A program made the position numbers and the translations under genes. A stretch of DNA of 5,176 nt from Gammaproteobacteria bacterium (GTDB lineage Bacteria; Pseudomonadota; Gammaproteobacteria; S012-40), in NCBI GenBank assembly GCA_029857925.1, contig JAOUGF010000198.1, positions 1-5,176 of the forward strand, in the 5' to 3' direction. Below, piece by piece: positions 1 to 5,176 of this stretch (position 1 is the stretch's first letter; every line of letters begins with the position of its first letter). The notes under the pieces were generated by a model, which was given only the letters and a program-made list of their open reading frames with translations, had not been told where the DNA came from and made no database searches.

Positions 1-399
1 TTTGCCGTCACCGGCTGCGCCCCTCTTCCCGACCCTGGATTTTTTTACGCACCGTCCATCCTCGATCATGTGACTCCCGGCATGTTGGCGTATAGCGAGG
101 AACTATTCGGCCCTGTCGCGCTCGTGTTGCGCGCCCGCGACGAGGCGCATGCGATCCAGCTGGCGAATGACTCACGCTTTGGTTTAGGCGGCAGTGTATG
201 GACGCGCGACCTCACGCGTGGAGAACGTGTAGCGGCGCAATTGGAATGCGGCTGTGCCTTTGTCAACGGCATCGTCAAGAGCGATCCACGCCTGCCCTTT
301 GGCGGCGTCAAGGCCTCCGGTTACGGGCGCGAATTGGCACGCTATGGGATGCTGGAATTTGTGAATATTCAGACGCTGTGGGTGGGGAAACAGGGCTGA
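1..399 (+). CDS. Aldehyde dehydrogenase, C-terminal part (succinate-semialdehyde dehydrogenase, YneI/Sad-like); 5' end outside window
   Basis: The frame is open from base 1 to a TGA at 397-399, giving about 132 C-terminal residues; the true start lies to the left. Conserved ALDH features are the SEELFGPVA segment, the FGLGGSVWT stretch that follows, and the ending with VNG, PFGGVKASGYGRELARYG and EFVNIQTLWV. The SDPRLPFGGVK and NIQT wording resembles NAD(P)-dependent succinate-semialdehyde dehydrogenases of the YneI/Sad type, which oxidise succinate semialdehyde to succinate in the cytoplasm. The catalytic cysteine and glutamate and most of the Rossmann domain are upstream of the window, so substrate cannot be fixed; another short-chain aldehyde is possible. 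A GTG at 70 is an internal codon, not the start, because homology continues upstream of it (GFFYAPSILDHV). The next gene on this strand starts 333 bp later behind a mobile element, so the ALDH is probably the last gene of its transcript. Confidence 0.9.
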   Translation, partial: FAVTGCAPLPDPGFFYAPSILDHVTPGMLAYSEELFGPVALVLRARDEAHAIQLANDSRFGLGGSVWTRDLTRGERVAAQLECGCAFVNGIVKSDPRLPFGGVKASGYGRELARYGMLEFVNIQTLWVGKQG

Positions 400-491
400 G
401 ATAGACGCGCGCACACCCGATGACTGATTACGCGCGGTATGCCTAATACCAAAAGGGGCAAACCGTTGATCGGAGCCGCACTTTTCAATTA
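400..491. other. Intergenic stretch after the aldehyde dehydrogenase, no gene seen
   Basis: This is non-coding sequence between the ALDH stop and the inserted element. The only structure noted is a weak 5-bp hairpin, GGTAT at 436-440 with ATACC at 446-450. It is followed by AAAAGGGG rather than a T-run, so it is not a convincing intrinsic terminator. The last bases, 483-491, form the left half of the palindromic target into which the element at 492-633 inserted. Confidence 0.5.
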
Positions 492-508
492 AGGGAACCT
501 CTAAAAAT
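492..508 (+). repeat. Left terminal inverted repeat of the MITE-like element
   Basis: AGGGAACCTCTAAAAAT is the exact reverse complement of 617-633. Counting flanking bases, the similarity extends outward to 483 with one mismatch, because the target site itself was palindromic. Confidence 0.9.
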
Positions 509-616
509 TCAATCAAGACGATGATGGCAAGGCGAAAGTGGCGAAAATGCGCAGTTTACACGCAGTAAATGAGCAAATTGAGCCACTGTTCAACGCTGCC
601 AGCGCGGCTTCAGTGG

Positions 617-633
617 ATTTTTAGAGGTTCCCT
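617..633 (-). repeat. Right terminal inverted repeat of the MITE-like element
   Basis: ATTTTTAGAGGTTCCCT is the exact reverse complement of 492-508. It is followed directly by TTA (634-636), matching the TTA that precedes the left end. Confidence 0.9.
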
Positions 634-636
634 TTA

Positions 637-732
637 TTGAAAGTCTAAATATTTTTGTATGTACACGCGATTGCGCGGACACTATGGTAACCTAAGTCCC
701 TTGCACACAACCACTAAATCGCCAACCTCAAG
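637..732 (+). promoter_or_regulatory. Leader of the LTA-synthase-like gene; candidate weak promoters
   Basis: This 96-bp stretch between the element and the ATG at 733 must hold any local promoter. Two weak sigma-70-like pairs are visible. One is TTGAAA (637-642) with TATGTA (658-663) at a short 15-bp spacing. The other is TGTACA (660-665) with TATGGT (683-688) at 17 bp, with 4 of 6 matches in each box. Neither is strong. No good Shine-Dalgarno precedes the ATG; the last twelve bases read GCCAACCTCAAG. The position is inferred mainly from gene layout. Confidence 0.25.
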
Positions 733-2763
733 ATGCCTGCTCGTATATCACACCGCTTTGATTATCTACGCGCGCTTTTGAACAACGCGCCGACTCGGTT
801 GCGCCATTACCTCGGCCCCTACGCGGCGATCGCGGCCTTTGCAGTTGCCTGCTTAGTGATTTTTGCCTGTAATCGTATCGCGCTGGCATGGCAGTACTGG
901 CCACAAATAAACACCACCCAAGACCTCTGGCGCGGTCTAATTGCGGGTGCGCGTGTTGACGCGATTGCGATCGCTGACGTGTTGTTCATTCCGACGTTGG
1001 TAGTCACATTTACCCCCCGCCCCCCCCTTTGGTTACGCCAAGGATTAAACCTTTACTTCGCGTTTTTTGGCGCGCTTTTCCTATTTTTTGAAATCGCATC
1101 TTGGCCCTTTTTCGCTGAATTTCAAAGCCGTCCTAACCACCTGATGGTGATGTATCTGAATCATCCGGTAGAGGTTCTACAGATGGTGTTCGGAAATTTT
1201 GCATTATTGACAATCGGGGGCACAATTGCTGTCGTCGCCATTGGTTACTCCATTTTCCGCATCGCCAACGCGTTGCACTTTCACGCGTCCGCGTGGCAAT
1301 GGCCGTTGCGAATCGCTGCGTTGCCGCTAATCTTGCTCAGCTTATTTATCGCCGCGCGTTCAGGTATCGGAGAAGCCACCGCGAATCCCAGCCTTGCGGC
1401 ATTTTCAAATAACTATATGGCTAACCAGCTCGCGTTAAACGCAACCTATTCAGTGGCTTTTGCCGCCTATTTACAACATGATGATGCGATTGAAGTTCAA
1501 CAACGTTATGGCCGCTTGGCACGCGCCGATATTATAGCGCGTGTGCGCCGTGACATGGGACTACCAACCGACGCCTATGTGGACGCACTACGCCCCACAA
1601 TGCATATCCAAAACTTGGGGGCCAATAACACACATCCACCTCACGTCGTAATCATCATAGAAGAAAGTTTAGGCTCACATTTAATAGGCGCACTGGGCGG
1701 CGCGCCGGTATCGCCGAATTTCGACGCATTAAGCAAACAAGGGGCGTTTTTCACGCAGATGTATGCAACCGGAGAGCGCACCTACCGTGGATTAGAGGCG
1801 GTGACGGCCGGTTATCCGCCGATCGACCATGCCACAACAGTGTTACGTCAACCCTTGGCGCAACACAACTTCTTCACACTCGGTACATTGTTTAAACGTC
1901 AACACTATTACACATCGTTTTTATACGGAGGTGAAGGCCATTTTGATAACATGGCCGGATTTTACCTCGCAAACGGATTTGAGCGCATGTTGGATAAACG
2001 CGATTTTTCAAACCCGATATACAACGGCACATGGGGGGTATCCGACGAAGATTTATTTGCGAAGCTAGACGAACAATTGATGAACGCGGGTGACGTACCC
2101 ACCTTTATCGTCGCCTTAACGCTATCTAATCACCGCCCGTTTGATTTTCCGCAAGGAAAAATAGATCTGTATGAACAGCCTCCAAACACAACATTCAATA
2201 CCGCTAAATACGCAGATTATGCGTTAGGAAAATTTTTTGAATCAGCACGCGGCAAGCCCTATTTCGCGCACACGTTATTTTTAATCGTTGCCGACCACCA
2301 GTGGCGCGCCGATCCCGCGCCGGTGTTTCCATTGCATGAATTTCATATCCCCGCATTGCTACTAGGACCCGGCGTTGCCCCGCGTGCTATTGACACGCTG
2401 GGCAGCCAAATCGATTTGCCAGTGACGCTATTATCGGCGGCGGGCATCGAACTTACACACCCGATGATCGGACGCGATCTATTGCATGATCGCCGCCCTG
2501 GGCGTGCGCTGATGGAACACGGCGATACGTTCGCCTATTGGCAGGGTGACAAGGTGATTGTTATGCCAGCGTATAAACCCGCCACGCAATACCGATTGGA
2601 CAAAGCGGAACTGCGGCCGATGCCGCTGGAAGTCCCGTTTTATCACGACGCGCTTGCGCAATTATTGGTCGGCAACCTATTGTATCAAGAAAAACTCTAT
2701 GACTTACCTGACACCATCAACGACGCATGCACATTCAAACCCAAAGGCTCAAACGCCTTCTAG
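733..2763 (+). CDS. LTA synthase family / OpgB-like membrane phosphoglycerol transferase (sulfatase fold)
   Basis: This 676-residue inner-membrane enzyme has about five N-terminal helices (near 30-50, 74-95, 104-126, 153-175, 191-208) and a periplasmic alkaline-phosphatase/sulfatase-fold domain from about 300 to 590. Residues matching the LtaS/OpgB active site are visible: the metal-binding glutamate in VVIIIEES (E311), the nucleophile threonine in GERTYRG (T350), the histidine in SNHRPF (H467), and the Asp-His pair in VADHQ (D521, H522). The GTWGVSDEDLF and FHIPALLLGPG segments are also typical. Relatives move phosphoglycerol or phosphoethanolamine from a phospholipid to a glycan or lipid; in Gram-negatives the best-known acceptors are osmoregulated periplasmic glucans. 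The acceptor here is unknown. ATG 733 is the first start after an in-frame TAA at 715; its ribosome site is weak. The gene contains a C6-G-C8 run at 1013-1027. Its stop lies 1 bp from the stop of the convergent glycosyltransferase gene. Confidence 0.9.
   Translation: MPARISHRFDYLRALLNNAPTRLRHYLGPYAAIAAFAVACLVIFACNRIALAWQYWPQINTTQDLWRGLIAGARVDAIAIADVLFIPTLVVTFTPRPPLWLRQGLNLYFAFFGALFLFFEIASWPFFAEFQSRPNHLMVMYLNHPVEVLQMVFGNFALLTIGGTIAVVAIGYSIFRIANALHFHASAWQWPLRIAALPLILLSLFIAARSGIGEATANPSLAAFSNNYMANQLALNATYSVAFAAYLQHDDAIEVQQRYGRLARADIIARVRRDMGLPTDAYVDALRPTMHIQNLGANNTHPPHVVIIIEESLGSHLIGALGGAPVSPNFDALSKQGAFFTQMYATGERTYRGLEAVTAGYPPIDHATTVLRQPLAQHNFFTLGTLFKRQHYYTSFLYGGEGHFDNMAGFYLANGFERMLDKRDFSNPIYNGTWGVSDEDLFAKLDEQLMNAGDVPTFIVALTLSNHRPFDFPQGKIDLYEQPPNTTFNTAKYADYALGKFFESARGKPYFAHTLFLIVADHQWRADPAPVFPLHEFHIPALLLGPGVAPRAIDTLGSQIDLPVTLLSAAGIELTHPMIGRDLLHDRRPGRALMEHGDTFAYWQGDKVIVMPAYKPATQYRLDKAELRPMPLEVPFYHDALAQLLVGNLLYQEKLYDLPDTINDACTFKPKGSNAF
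1013..1027 (+). repeat. Homopolymeric C6-G-C8 tract inside the LTA-synthase-like gene
   Basis: Positions 1013-1018 are six C, 1019 is G and 1020-1027 are eight C. It encodes the TPRPPL loop between the second and third membrane helices (residues about 94-99). A run of eight identical bases can slip in replication, and loss or gain of one base would stop translation before the catalytic domain. Confidence 0.85.
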
Positions 2764-2764
2764 C

Positions 2765-3637
2765 TCAAACCACAATATAATTTTTGTACTCGCCGATACG
2801 ATACCCAGTGTATTTCTCTATGAAGTTCGATAGACGATGTTTCAGTGGAAGACGCTTCTTGGTGGGGTCAAACGCAAAAAACCAATTCTTTTGTTCGATG
2901 CGCGCCTGCATCACCCGTGGGTGAGTGTCTTCAAAATGTTTCAGTGATTTAATCGCGGAATAATCAAACAATTCCTCTTTGGATATATTTTTTTCGACCC
3001 ATTGGTCATCGTGCCAATAGCGATTAAAGTTCTGTGCCTTCGCGCTCTGCTGTTTCGGGTGTTTCACCCACCCGTAATGATACATCCAAGCTTCTATGGG
3101 TTTGACACGTAGTTTGCTGTTATCAGACTTACGAAAACCTTGCGCGTCCCGATAAGAACGGATATTTTTATCGTTGCGTATCACGCGTATCTCTTTTCGA
3201 TACCAATCTCGCGAATCCGCGACATAGTCGTAAGAGCCATAAAAATGTGCGTAGTTGAATAACAAACCATCGATCTGGGTGTCATCTTTGTATTGCTGCA
3301 TCGCATTGCGCACAACGTCGAGGTAGCGTTCATGCATCACCTCATCGCCTTGGATATAGAATGCCCAGTCACTGTCACTGGCCACCGCTGCAAACGCCTT
3401 GTCAGTCTCCACCGCCAACACTTGACCGCCTGCGCGTAGGCTATCGTCCCACACCGTGTCGATGATGCGAATCTTATCCTTGTCAATGGACTCGATCAAC
3501 GCGCGTGTACCATCTTCTGAATCTCCGACCGCGACCACCACCTCATCGCAGATCGGCAAAATGGACCGAATAGCTTCGACAACAGGATAATCGAACTTTA
3601 ACGCATTACGTATAAATGTAAACCCGGCAACCTTCAC
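2765..3637 (-). CDS. Glycosyltransferase, family 2-like (GT-A fold)
   Basis: This 290-residue cytoplasmic protein has no signal peptide and no clear membrane helix. The N-terminal half looks like a GT-A nucleotide-sugar domain: MKVAGFTFIRNA at the start, the DEVVVAVGDSEDGT strand-loop (31-44), and WAFYIQGDEV (91-100), where Q-G-D-E stands in the place of the usual DxD metal site (D98, E99). The C-terminal half is rich in Trp, Tyr, His and Lys (for example WMYHYGWVKHP, 184-194) and is not recognised as a named domain. It probably adds one sugar to a surface glycan or lipid carrier; donor and acceptor are unknown. The start is GTG at 3637, preceded by AGGG at 3645-3648 with a 7-bp gap. Its first bases overlap the stop of the upstream UDP-glucuronate decarboxylase gene (GTGA), which indicates translational coupling. 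UDP-xylose is therefore a reasonable but unproven donor. Confidence 0.85.
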   Translation of the reverse strand: MKVAGFTFIRNALKFDYPVVEAIRSILPICDEVVVAVGDSEDGTRALIESIDKDKIRIIDTVWDDSLRAGGQVLAVETDKAFAAVASDSDWAFYIQGDEVMHERYLDVVRNAMQQYKDDTQIDGLLFNYAHFYGSYDYVADSRDWYRKEIRVIRNDKNIRSYRDAQGFRKSDNSKLRVKPIEAWMYHYGWVKHPKQQSAKAQNFNRYWHDDQWVEKNISKEELFDYSAIKSLKHFEDTHPRVMQARIEQKNWFFAFDPTKKRLPLKHRLSNFIEKYTGYRIGEYKNYIVV

Positions 3638-4599
3638 GCGTCGGCCCTGCGCAAAAAGTCTTCGAAATAACCAATAGTTTTTTTCAACCCTTCTTCAAGC
3701 TGTATCTTAGGCATCCAATCCAACATGGCGTGTGCCAAACCGATGTCAGGCTGACGTTGTTTGGGATCATCGTGCGGCAAGGGTTTAAACACCAAACTTG
3801 ATTTGGACCCGGTCAGCGCAATCACCTGTTCCGCGAGCTGGCGAATCGTGAATTCGTTGGGATTCCCGAGATTTACCGGGCCAGTCACATCATCAGCGGT
3901 ATTCATCAAGCGTACAAAGGCCTCGATTAAATCATCTACGTAACAAAATGACCGCGTCTGCAACCCATCGCCATAAAGCGTAATATCCTGACCTTTGAGC
4001 GCCTGCATCACAAAATTTGAGACCACGCGTCCATCATCGGGATGCATACGCGGTCCGTAGGTATTAAAGATGCGCGCGACCTTGATACGCAGTTTATGTT
4101 GGCGATAATAATCAAAAAACAGTGTTTCAGCGCAACGCTTTCCTTCGTCATAACACGAGCGGAACCCGATCGGGTTGACATGACCCCAATAGTCTTCTTT
4201 TTGCGGATGCACCTGCGGGTCACCATACACCTCACTGGTGGACGCCTGAAAAATCTTCGCACGTGTACGCTTGGCCAAACCCAACATGTTGATCGCACCA
4301 TGCACGCTAGTCTTAGTGGTTTGCACGGGGTCATGTTGATAATGAATAGGTGACGCAGGACACGCGAGATTGTAAATCTCATCCACTTCGACATACAGCG
4401 GAAATGTCACGTCATGGCGCATCAATTCAAAATGGGGGTTACCCATTAGGTGCGCGATATTATCTTTTGTGCCGGTAAAGAAATTATCCAAACACAATAC
4501 GTCATTGCCTTCCTTCAGCAGGCGCTCACTCAAATGTGAGCCAAGAAACCCCGCGCCGCCTGTGATGAGAATTCGTTTTCTAGTCGCCGCTCCGCCCAT
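3634..4599 (-). CDS. uxs: UDP-glucuronic acid decarboxylase (UDP-xylose synthase)
   Basis: This cytoplasmic short-chain dehydrogenase/reductase family enzyme converts UDP-glucuronate to UDP-xylose and CO2 using bound NAD (EC 4.1.1.35). From the ATG at 4599 it has 321 residues, usual for bacterial forms. The NAD-binding GGAGFLG is at 14-20, followed by CLDNFFTGTKDN. Then come the signature NLACPASPIHYQHDPVQT, QASTSEVYGDP (T121, S122, E123), the catalytic Y150-x3-K154 in SCYDEGKRCAE, ARIFNTYGPRM, and YGDGLQTRSFCYVDD. These match the UXS subgroup almost word for word, which separates it from dTDP-glucose dehydratases and UDP-glucose epimerases. An upstream in-frame TTG at 4626 would add nine residues, but it has no ribosome site, while ATG 4599 follows AGGAAGGTGG. 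The gene overlaps the downstream glycosyltransferase by 4 bp and lies 77 bp after the small membrane protein gene, so it may have its own promoter. Confidence 0.95.
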   Translation of the reverse strand: MGGAATRKRILITGGAGFLGSHLSERLLKEGNDVLCLDNFFTGTKDNIAHLMGNPHFELMRHDVTFPLYVEVDEIYNLACPASPIHYQHDPVQTTKTSVHGAINMLGLAKRTRAKIFQASTSEVYGDPQVHPQKEDYWGHVNPIGFRSCYDEGKRCAETLFFDYYRQHKLRIKVARIFNTYGPRMHPDDGRVVSNFVMQALKGQDITLYGDGLQTRSFCYVDDLIEAFVRLMNTADDVTGPVNLGNPNEFTIRQLAEQVIALTGSKSSLVFKPLPHDDPKQRQPDIGLAHAMLDWMPKIQLEEGLKKTIGYFEDFLRRADA

Positions 4600-4676
4600 A
4601 CTGCGTCCACCTTCCTGCAAGCACAAAACAAGTACCAGAACTAATTGTCGATCATCGAACCGACGCGAGCTCTACT
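4600..4676 (-). other. Intergenic gap before uxs with a small palindrome
   Basis: This 77-bp gap lies between the small membrane protein gene and uxs. It holds a perfect 5-1-5 palindrome, TCGATCATCGA, at 4648-4658. On the minus strand a TCGACA box is followed 17 bp later by TTTTGT, a poor promoter match. No hairpin with a T-run is present, so read-through from the upstream gene is possible. Whether uxs starts a new transcript cannot be decided here. Confidence 0.3.
4607..4616 (-). promoter_or_regulatory. Ribosome binding site that fixes the uxs start
   Basis: On the minus strand AGGAAGGTGG ends 7 bases before the ATG at 4599-4597. It supports this ATG over the in-frame TTG at 4626, which would place this purine-rich site inside the coding region. 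Confidence 0.75.
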
Positions 4677-5057
4677 CTAAAACGGATAAAACCAAACAAT
4701 GCCCACAACCGCATGCGCTAATGCCAATGTAACGCTCAATCCGGCGAAGATCATGTGCGCCAAAAAAACCGGTTTGCCGAACACTACCATAGCCAAACCG
4801 AGCGCGGCGGTGATCAGCAGGCAAAGCAATAAAGGTACCGCTAGGTAAAAAATGATCTGATGTTTACGACGTTCTTCGACCTTTACCACCCCCCCTTCAT
4901 CCTGGCGTTGGGCGTTAAACGTGTTCATCACTTCAATCGCGTCCGACTTCGAGGCGCTTGGCTCTCCATTTGCCGACGCCGCCGCGCTATTAATCGCAAA
5001 TGCCGCAAATATGCCCCAAAACAATGTTAGCAAAACACGACCCCACATAGACGTCAT
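4677..5057 (-). CDS. Small membrane protein with signal peptide and a bis-histidine helix, function unknown
   Basis: This 126-residue protein is not recognised as a named family. Residues 1-29 look like a signal peptide (hydrophobic core at 8-22, likely cleavage after ASA at 29). A polar, mostly periplasmic linker runs from about 30 to 65, with the charged patch EERRKH at its end. Two helices follow at about 67-93 and 96-123. The second carries H101 and H115, 14 residues apart, and H66 lies at the mouth of the first. This His-x13-His spacing within one helix is the one used for haem b in cytochrome b and ferric-reductase-type domains, so haem binding by a dimer or with a partner is a possible role; this is inference. 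The start is ATG 5057, 3 bp after the stop of the upstream gene, so the two are probably co-transcribed and work together. A second ATG at 5048 is an alternative start. A G7 run (4889-4895, minus strand) lies in the linker. Confidence 0.75.
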   Translation of the reverse strand: MTSMWGRVLLTLFWGIFAAFAINSAAASANGEPSASKSDAIEVMNTFNAQRQDEGGVVKVEERRKHQIIFYLAVPLLLCLLITAALGLAMVVFGKPVFLAHMIFAGLSVTLALAHAVVGIVWFYPF

Positions 5058-5060
5058 GCC

Positions 5061-5176
5061 TCAAACCTGTACATCATCGGATTTGTCTTTTGGCGGTTTG
5101 CGCAGCGCGTATCGCCAGTACAAAAACGCCATCAAAATAAACGGCGACAACACCGCCACCAGCAGACCTAAAAATA
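5061..5176 (-). CDS. C-terminal end of an unidentified membrane protein; 5' end outside window
   Basis: The minus-strand frame is open from the window edge to a TGA at 5063-5061 and gives 37 C-terminal residues. It starts with a hydrophobic helix (FLGLLVAVLSPFILMAFLYW), followed by a basic then acidic tail (RYALRKPPKDKSDDVQV). The positive residues directly after the helix suggest the C-terminus is cytoplasmic. The stop lies 3 bp before the ATG of the small bis-histidine membrane protein, which suggests a shared operon and possibly a shared complex. Too little is present to name the family. It is taken as coding because the frame is open, the tail charge pattern is protein-like and the spacing to the next gene is tight. 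Confidence 0.6.
   Translation of the reverse strand, partial: FLGLLVAVLSPFILMAFLYWRYALRKPPKDKSDDVQV

Larger units (their letters stand above)
492..633. mobile_element. MITE-like non-autonomous element, 142 bp, IS5-like ends
   Basis: The element begins AGGGAACCTCTAAAAAT and ends with its exact reverse complement, giving 17-bp perfect terminal inverted repeats (492-508 and 617-633). It is flanked by the direct repeat TTA at 489-491 and 634-636, as expected for a 3-bp target duplication. It has no meaningful reading frame, so it would need a transposase in trans. A 3-bp TNA duplication and GGGAACC-type ends are compatible with an IS5-family helper, but that family assignment is from memory of end types and not tested. 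Internally it holds inverted repeats (AGTGGC 537-542 with GCCACT 582-587; CCACTG 583-588 with CAGTGG 611-616; CGCTG 594-598 with CAGCG 600-604), so a transcript through it would be strongly folded. It sits between the ALDH stop and the region expected to hold the promoter of the next gene. Confidence 0.85.

Noticed and set aside
70..399. GTG at 70 as the start of a separate small protein
   Set aside because: The frame is open to base 1 and upstream residues (GFFYAPSILDHV) continue the ALDH homology, so this is an internal codon of a gene cut by the window.
436..450. Hairpin GGTAT-GCCTA-ATACC as terminator of the ALDH gene
   Set aside because: The stem is only 5 bp, is AT-rich, and is not followed by a T-run.
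184..516. Minus-strand open frame of 110 codons overlapping the ALDH 3' end and the left end of the MITE
   Set aside because: It is antisense to a clearly conserved ALDH C-terminus, runs into the mobile element, and its translation shows no recognisable domain.
4008..4394. Minus-strand 128-codon frame inside uxs, and the plus-strand 103-codon frame at 4042-4353
   Set aside because: Both are shadow frames of the highly conserved UDP-glucuronate decarboxylase; their translations are rich in Arg, Cys and Met and have no domain pattern.
4600..4626. TTG at 4626 as the uxs start (nine extra residues)
   Set aside because: No ribosome site precedes it, while ATG 4599 has AGGAAGGTGG at good spacing and gives the usual protein length.
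4648..4658. Palindrome TCGATCATCGA as a regulator binding site
   Set aside because: An 11-bp palindrome in a short gap can occur by chance, and no matching second site or known operator was seen; it is kept only as a note in the gap entry.
4469..4732. Plus-strand frame of 87 codons across the uxs 5' end and the gap upstream of it
   Set aside because: It is antisense to the uxs start, ribosome site and NAD-binding motif; its composition (basic, Ser/Asn-rich) is not convincing.

Overview
The window looks like a chromosomal segment of a Gram-negative proteobacterium, probably beta- or gammaproteobacterial. The grounds are a YneI/Sad-type aldehyde dehydrogenase end, an OpgB/LtaS-like membrane phosphoglycerol-transferase homologue, a near-canonical bacterial UDP-glucuronate decarboxylase, and a short IS5-like non-autonomous element with GGGAACCTCT-type ends. 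Base composition is intermediate and many CGCG words are present. Genus cannot be read from the sequence.

Layout. Positions 1-399 (+) are the 3' end of an aldehyde dehydrogenase gene. Positions 400-732 are non-coding. They are dominated by a 142-bp MITE-like element (492-633) with 17-bp perfect terminal inverted repeats and a TTA target duplication. Positions 733-2763 (+) encode a 676-residue protein with five membrane helices and an LTA-synthase/sulfatase-fold domain that keeps its catalytic residues. From 2765 to the right edge every gene is on the minus strand. In transcription order these are: the C-terminus of an unidentified membrane protein (5061-5176), a small membrane protein with a signal peptide (4677-5057), UDP-glucuronate decarboxylase (3634-4599, start moved to an ATG with a strong Shine-Dalgarno), and a family 2-like glycosyltransferase (2765-3637, GTG start overlapping the previous stop as GTGA).

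How the genes may work together. The decarboxylase makes UDP-xylose from UDP-glucuronate, and the coupled glycosyltransferase is a natural candidate to use UDP-xylose or a related donor for a surface glycan. The convergent OpgB/LtaS-like enzyme could add phosphoglycerol or a similar group to a periplasmic or surface glycan. A shared envelope-glycan role is therefore plausible, but it rests on neighbourhood and is inference. The two rightmost genes are 3 bp apart and form a separate membrane pair. The small one has two histidines 14 residues apart in one helix, a spacing known from haem-b binding helices.

The less ordinary features are the MITE and its palindromic target, a C6-G-C8 tract inside the membrane-enzyme gene, the 1-bp gap between convergent stops, and the bis-histidine small membrane protein. 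No RNA gene, CRISPR array or complete insertion sequence was seen.
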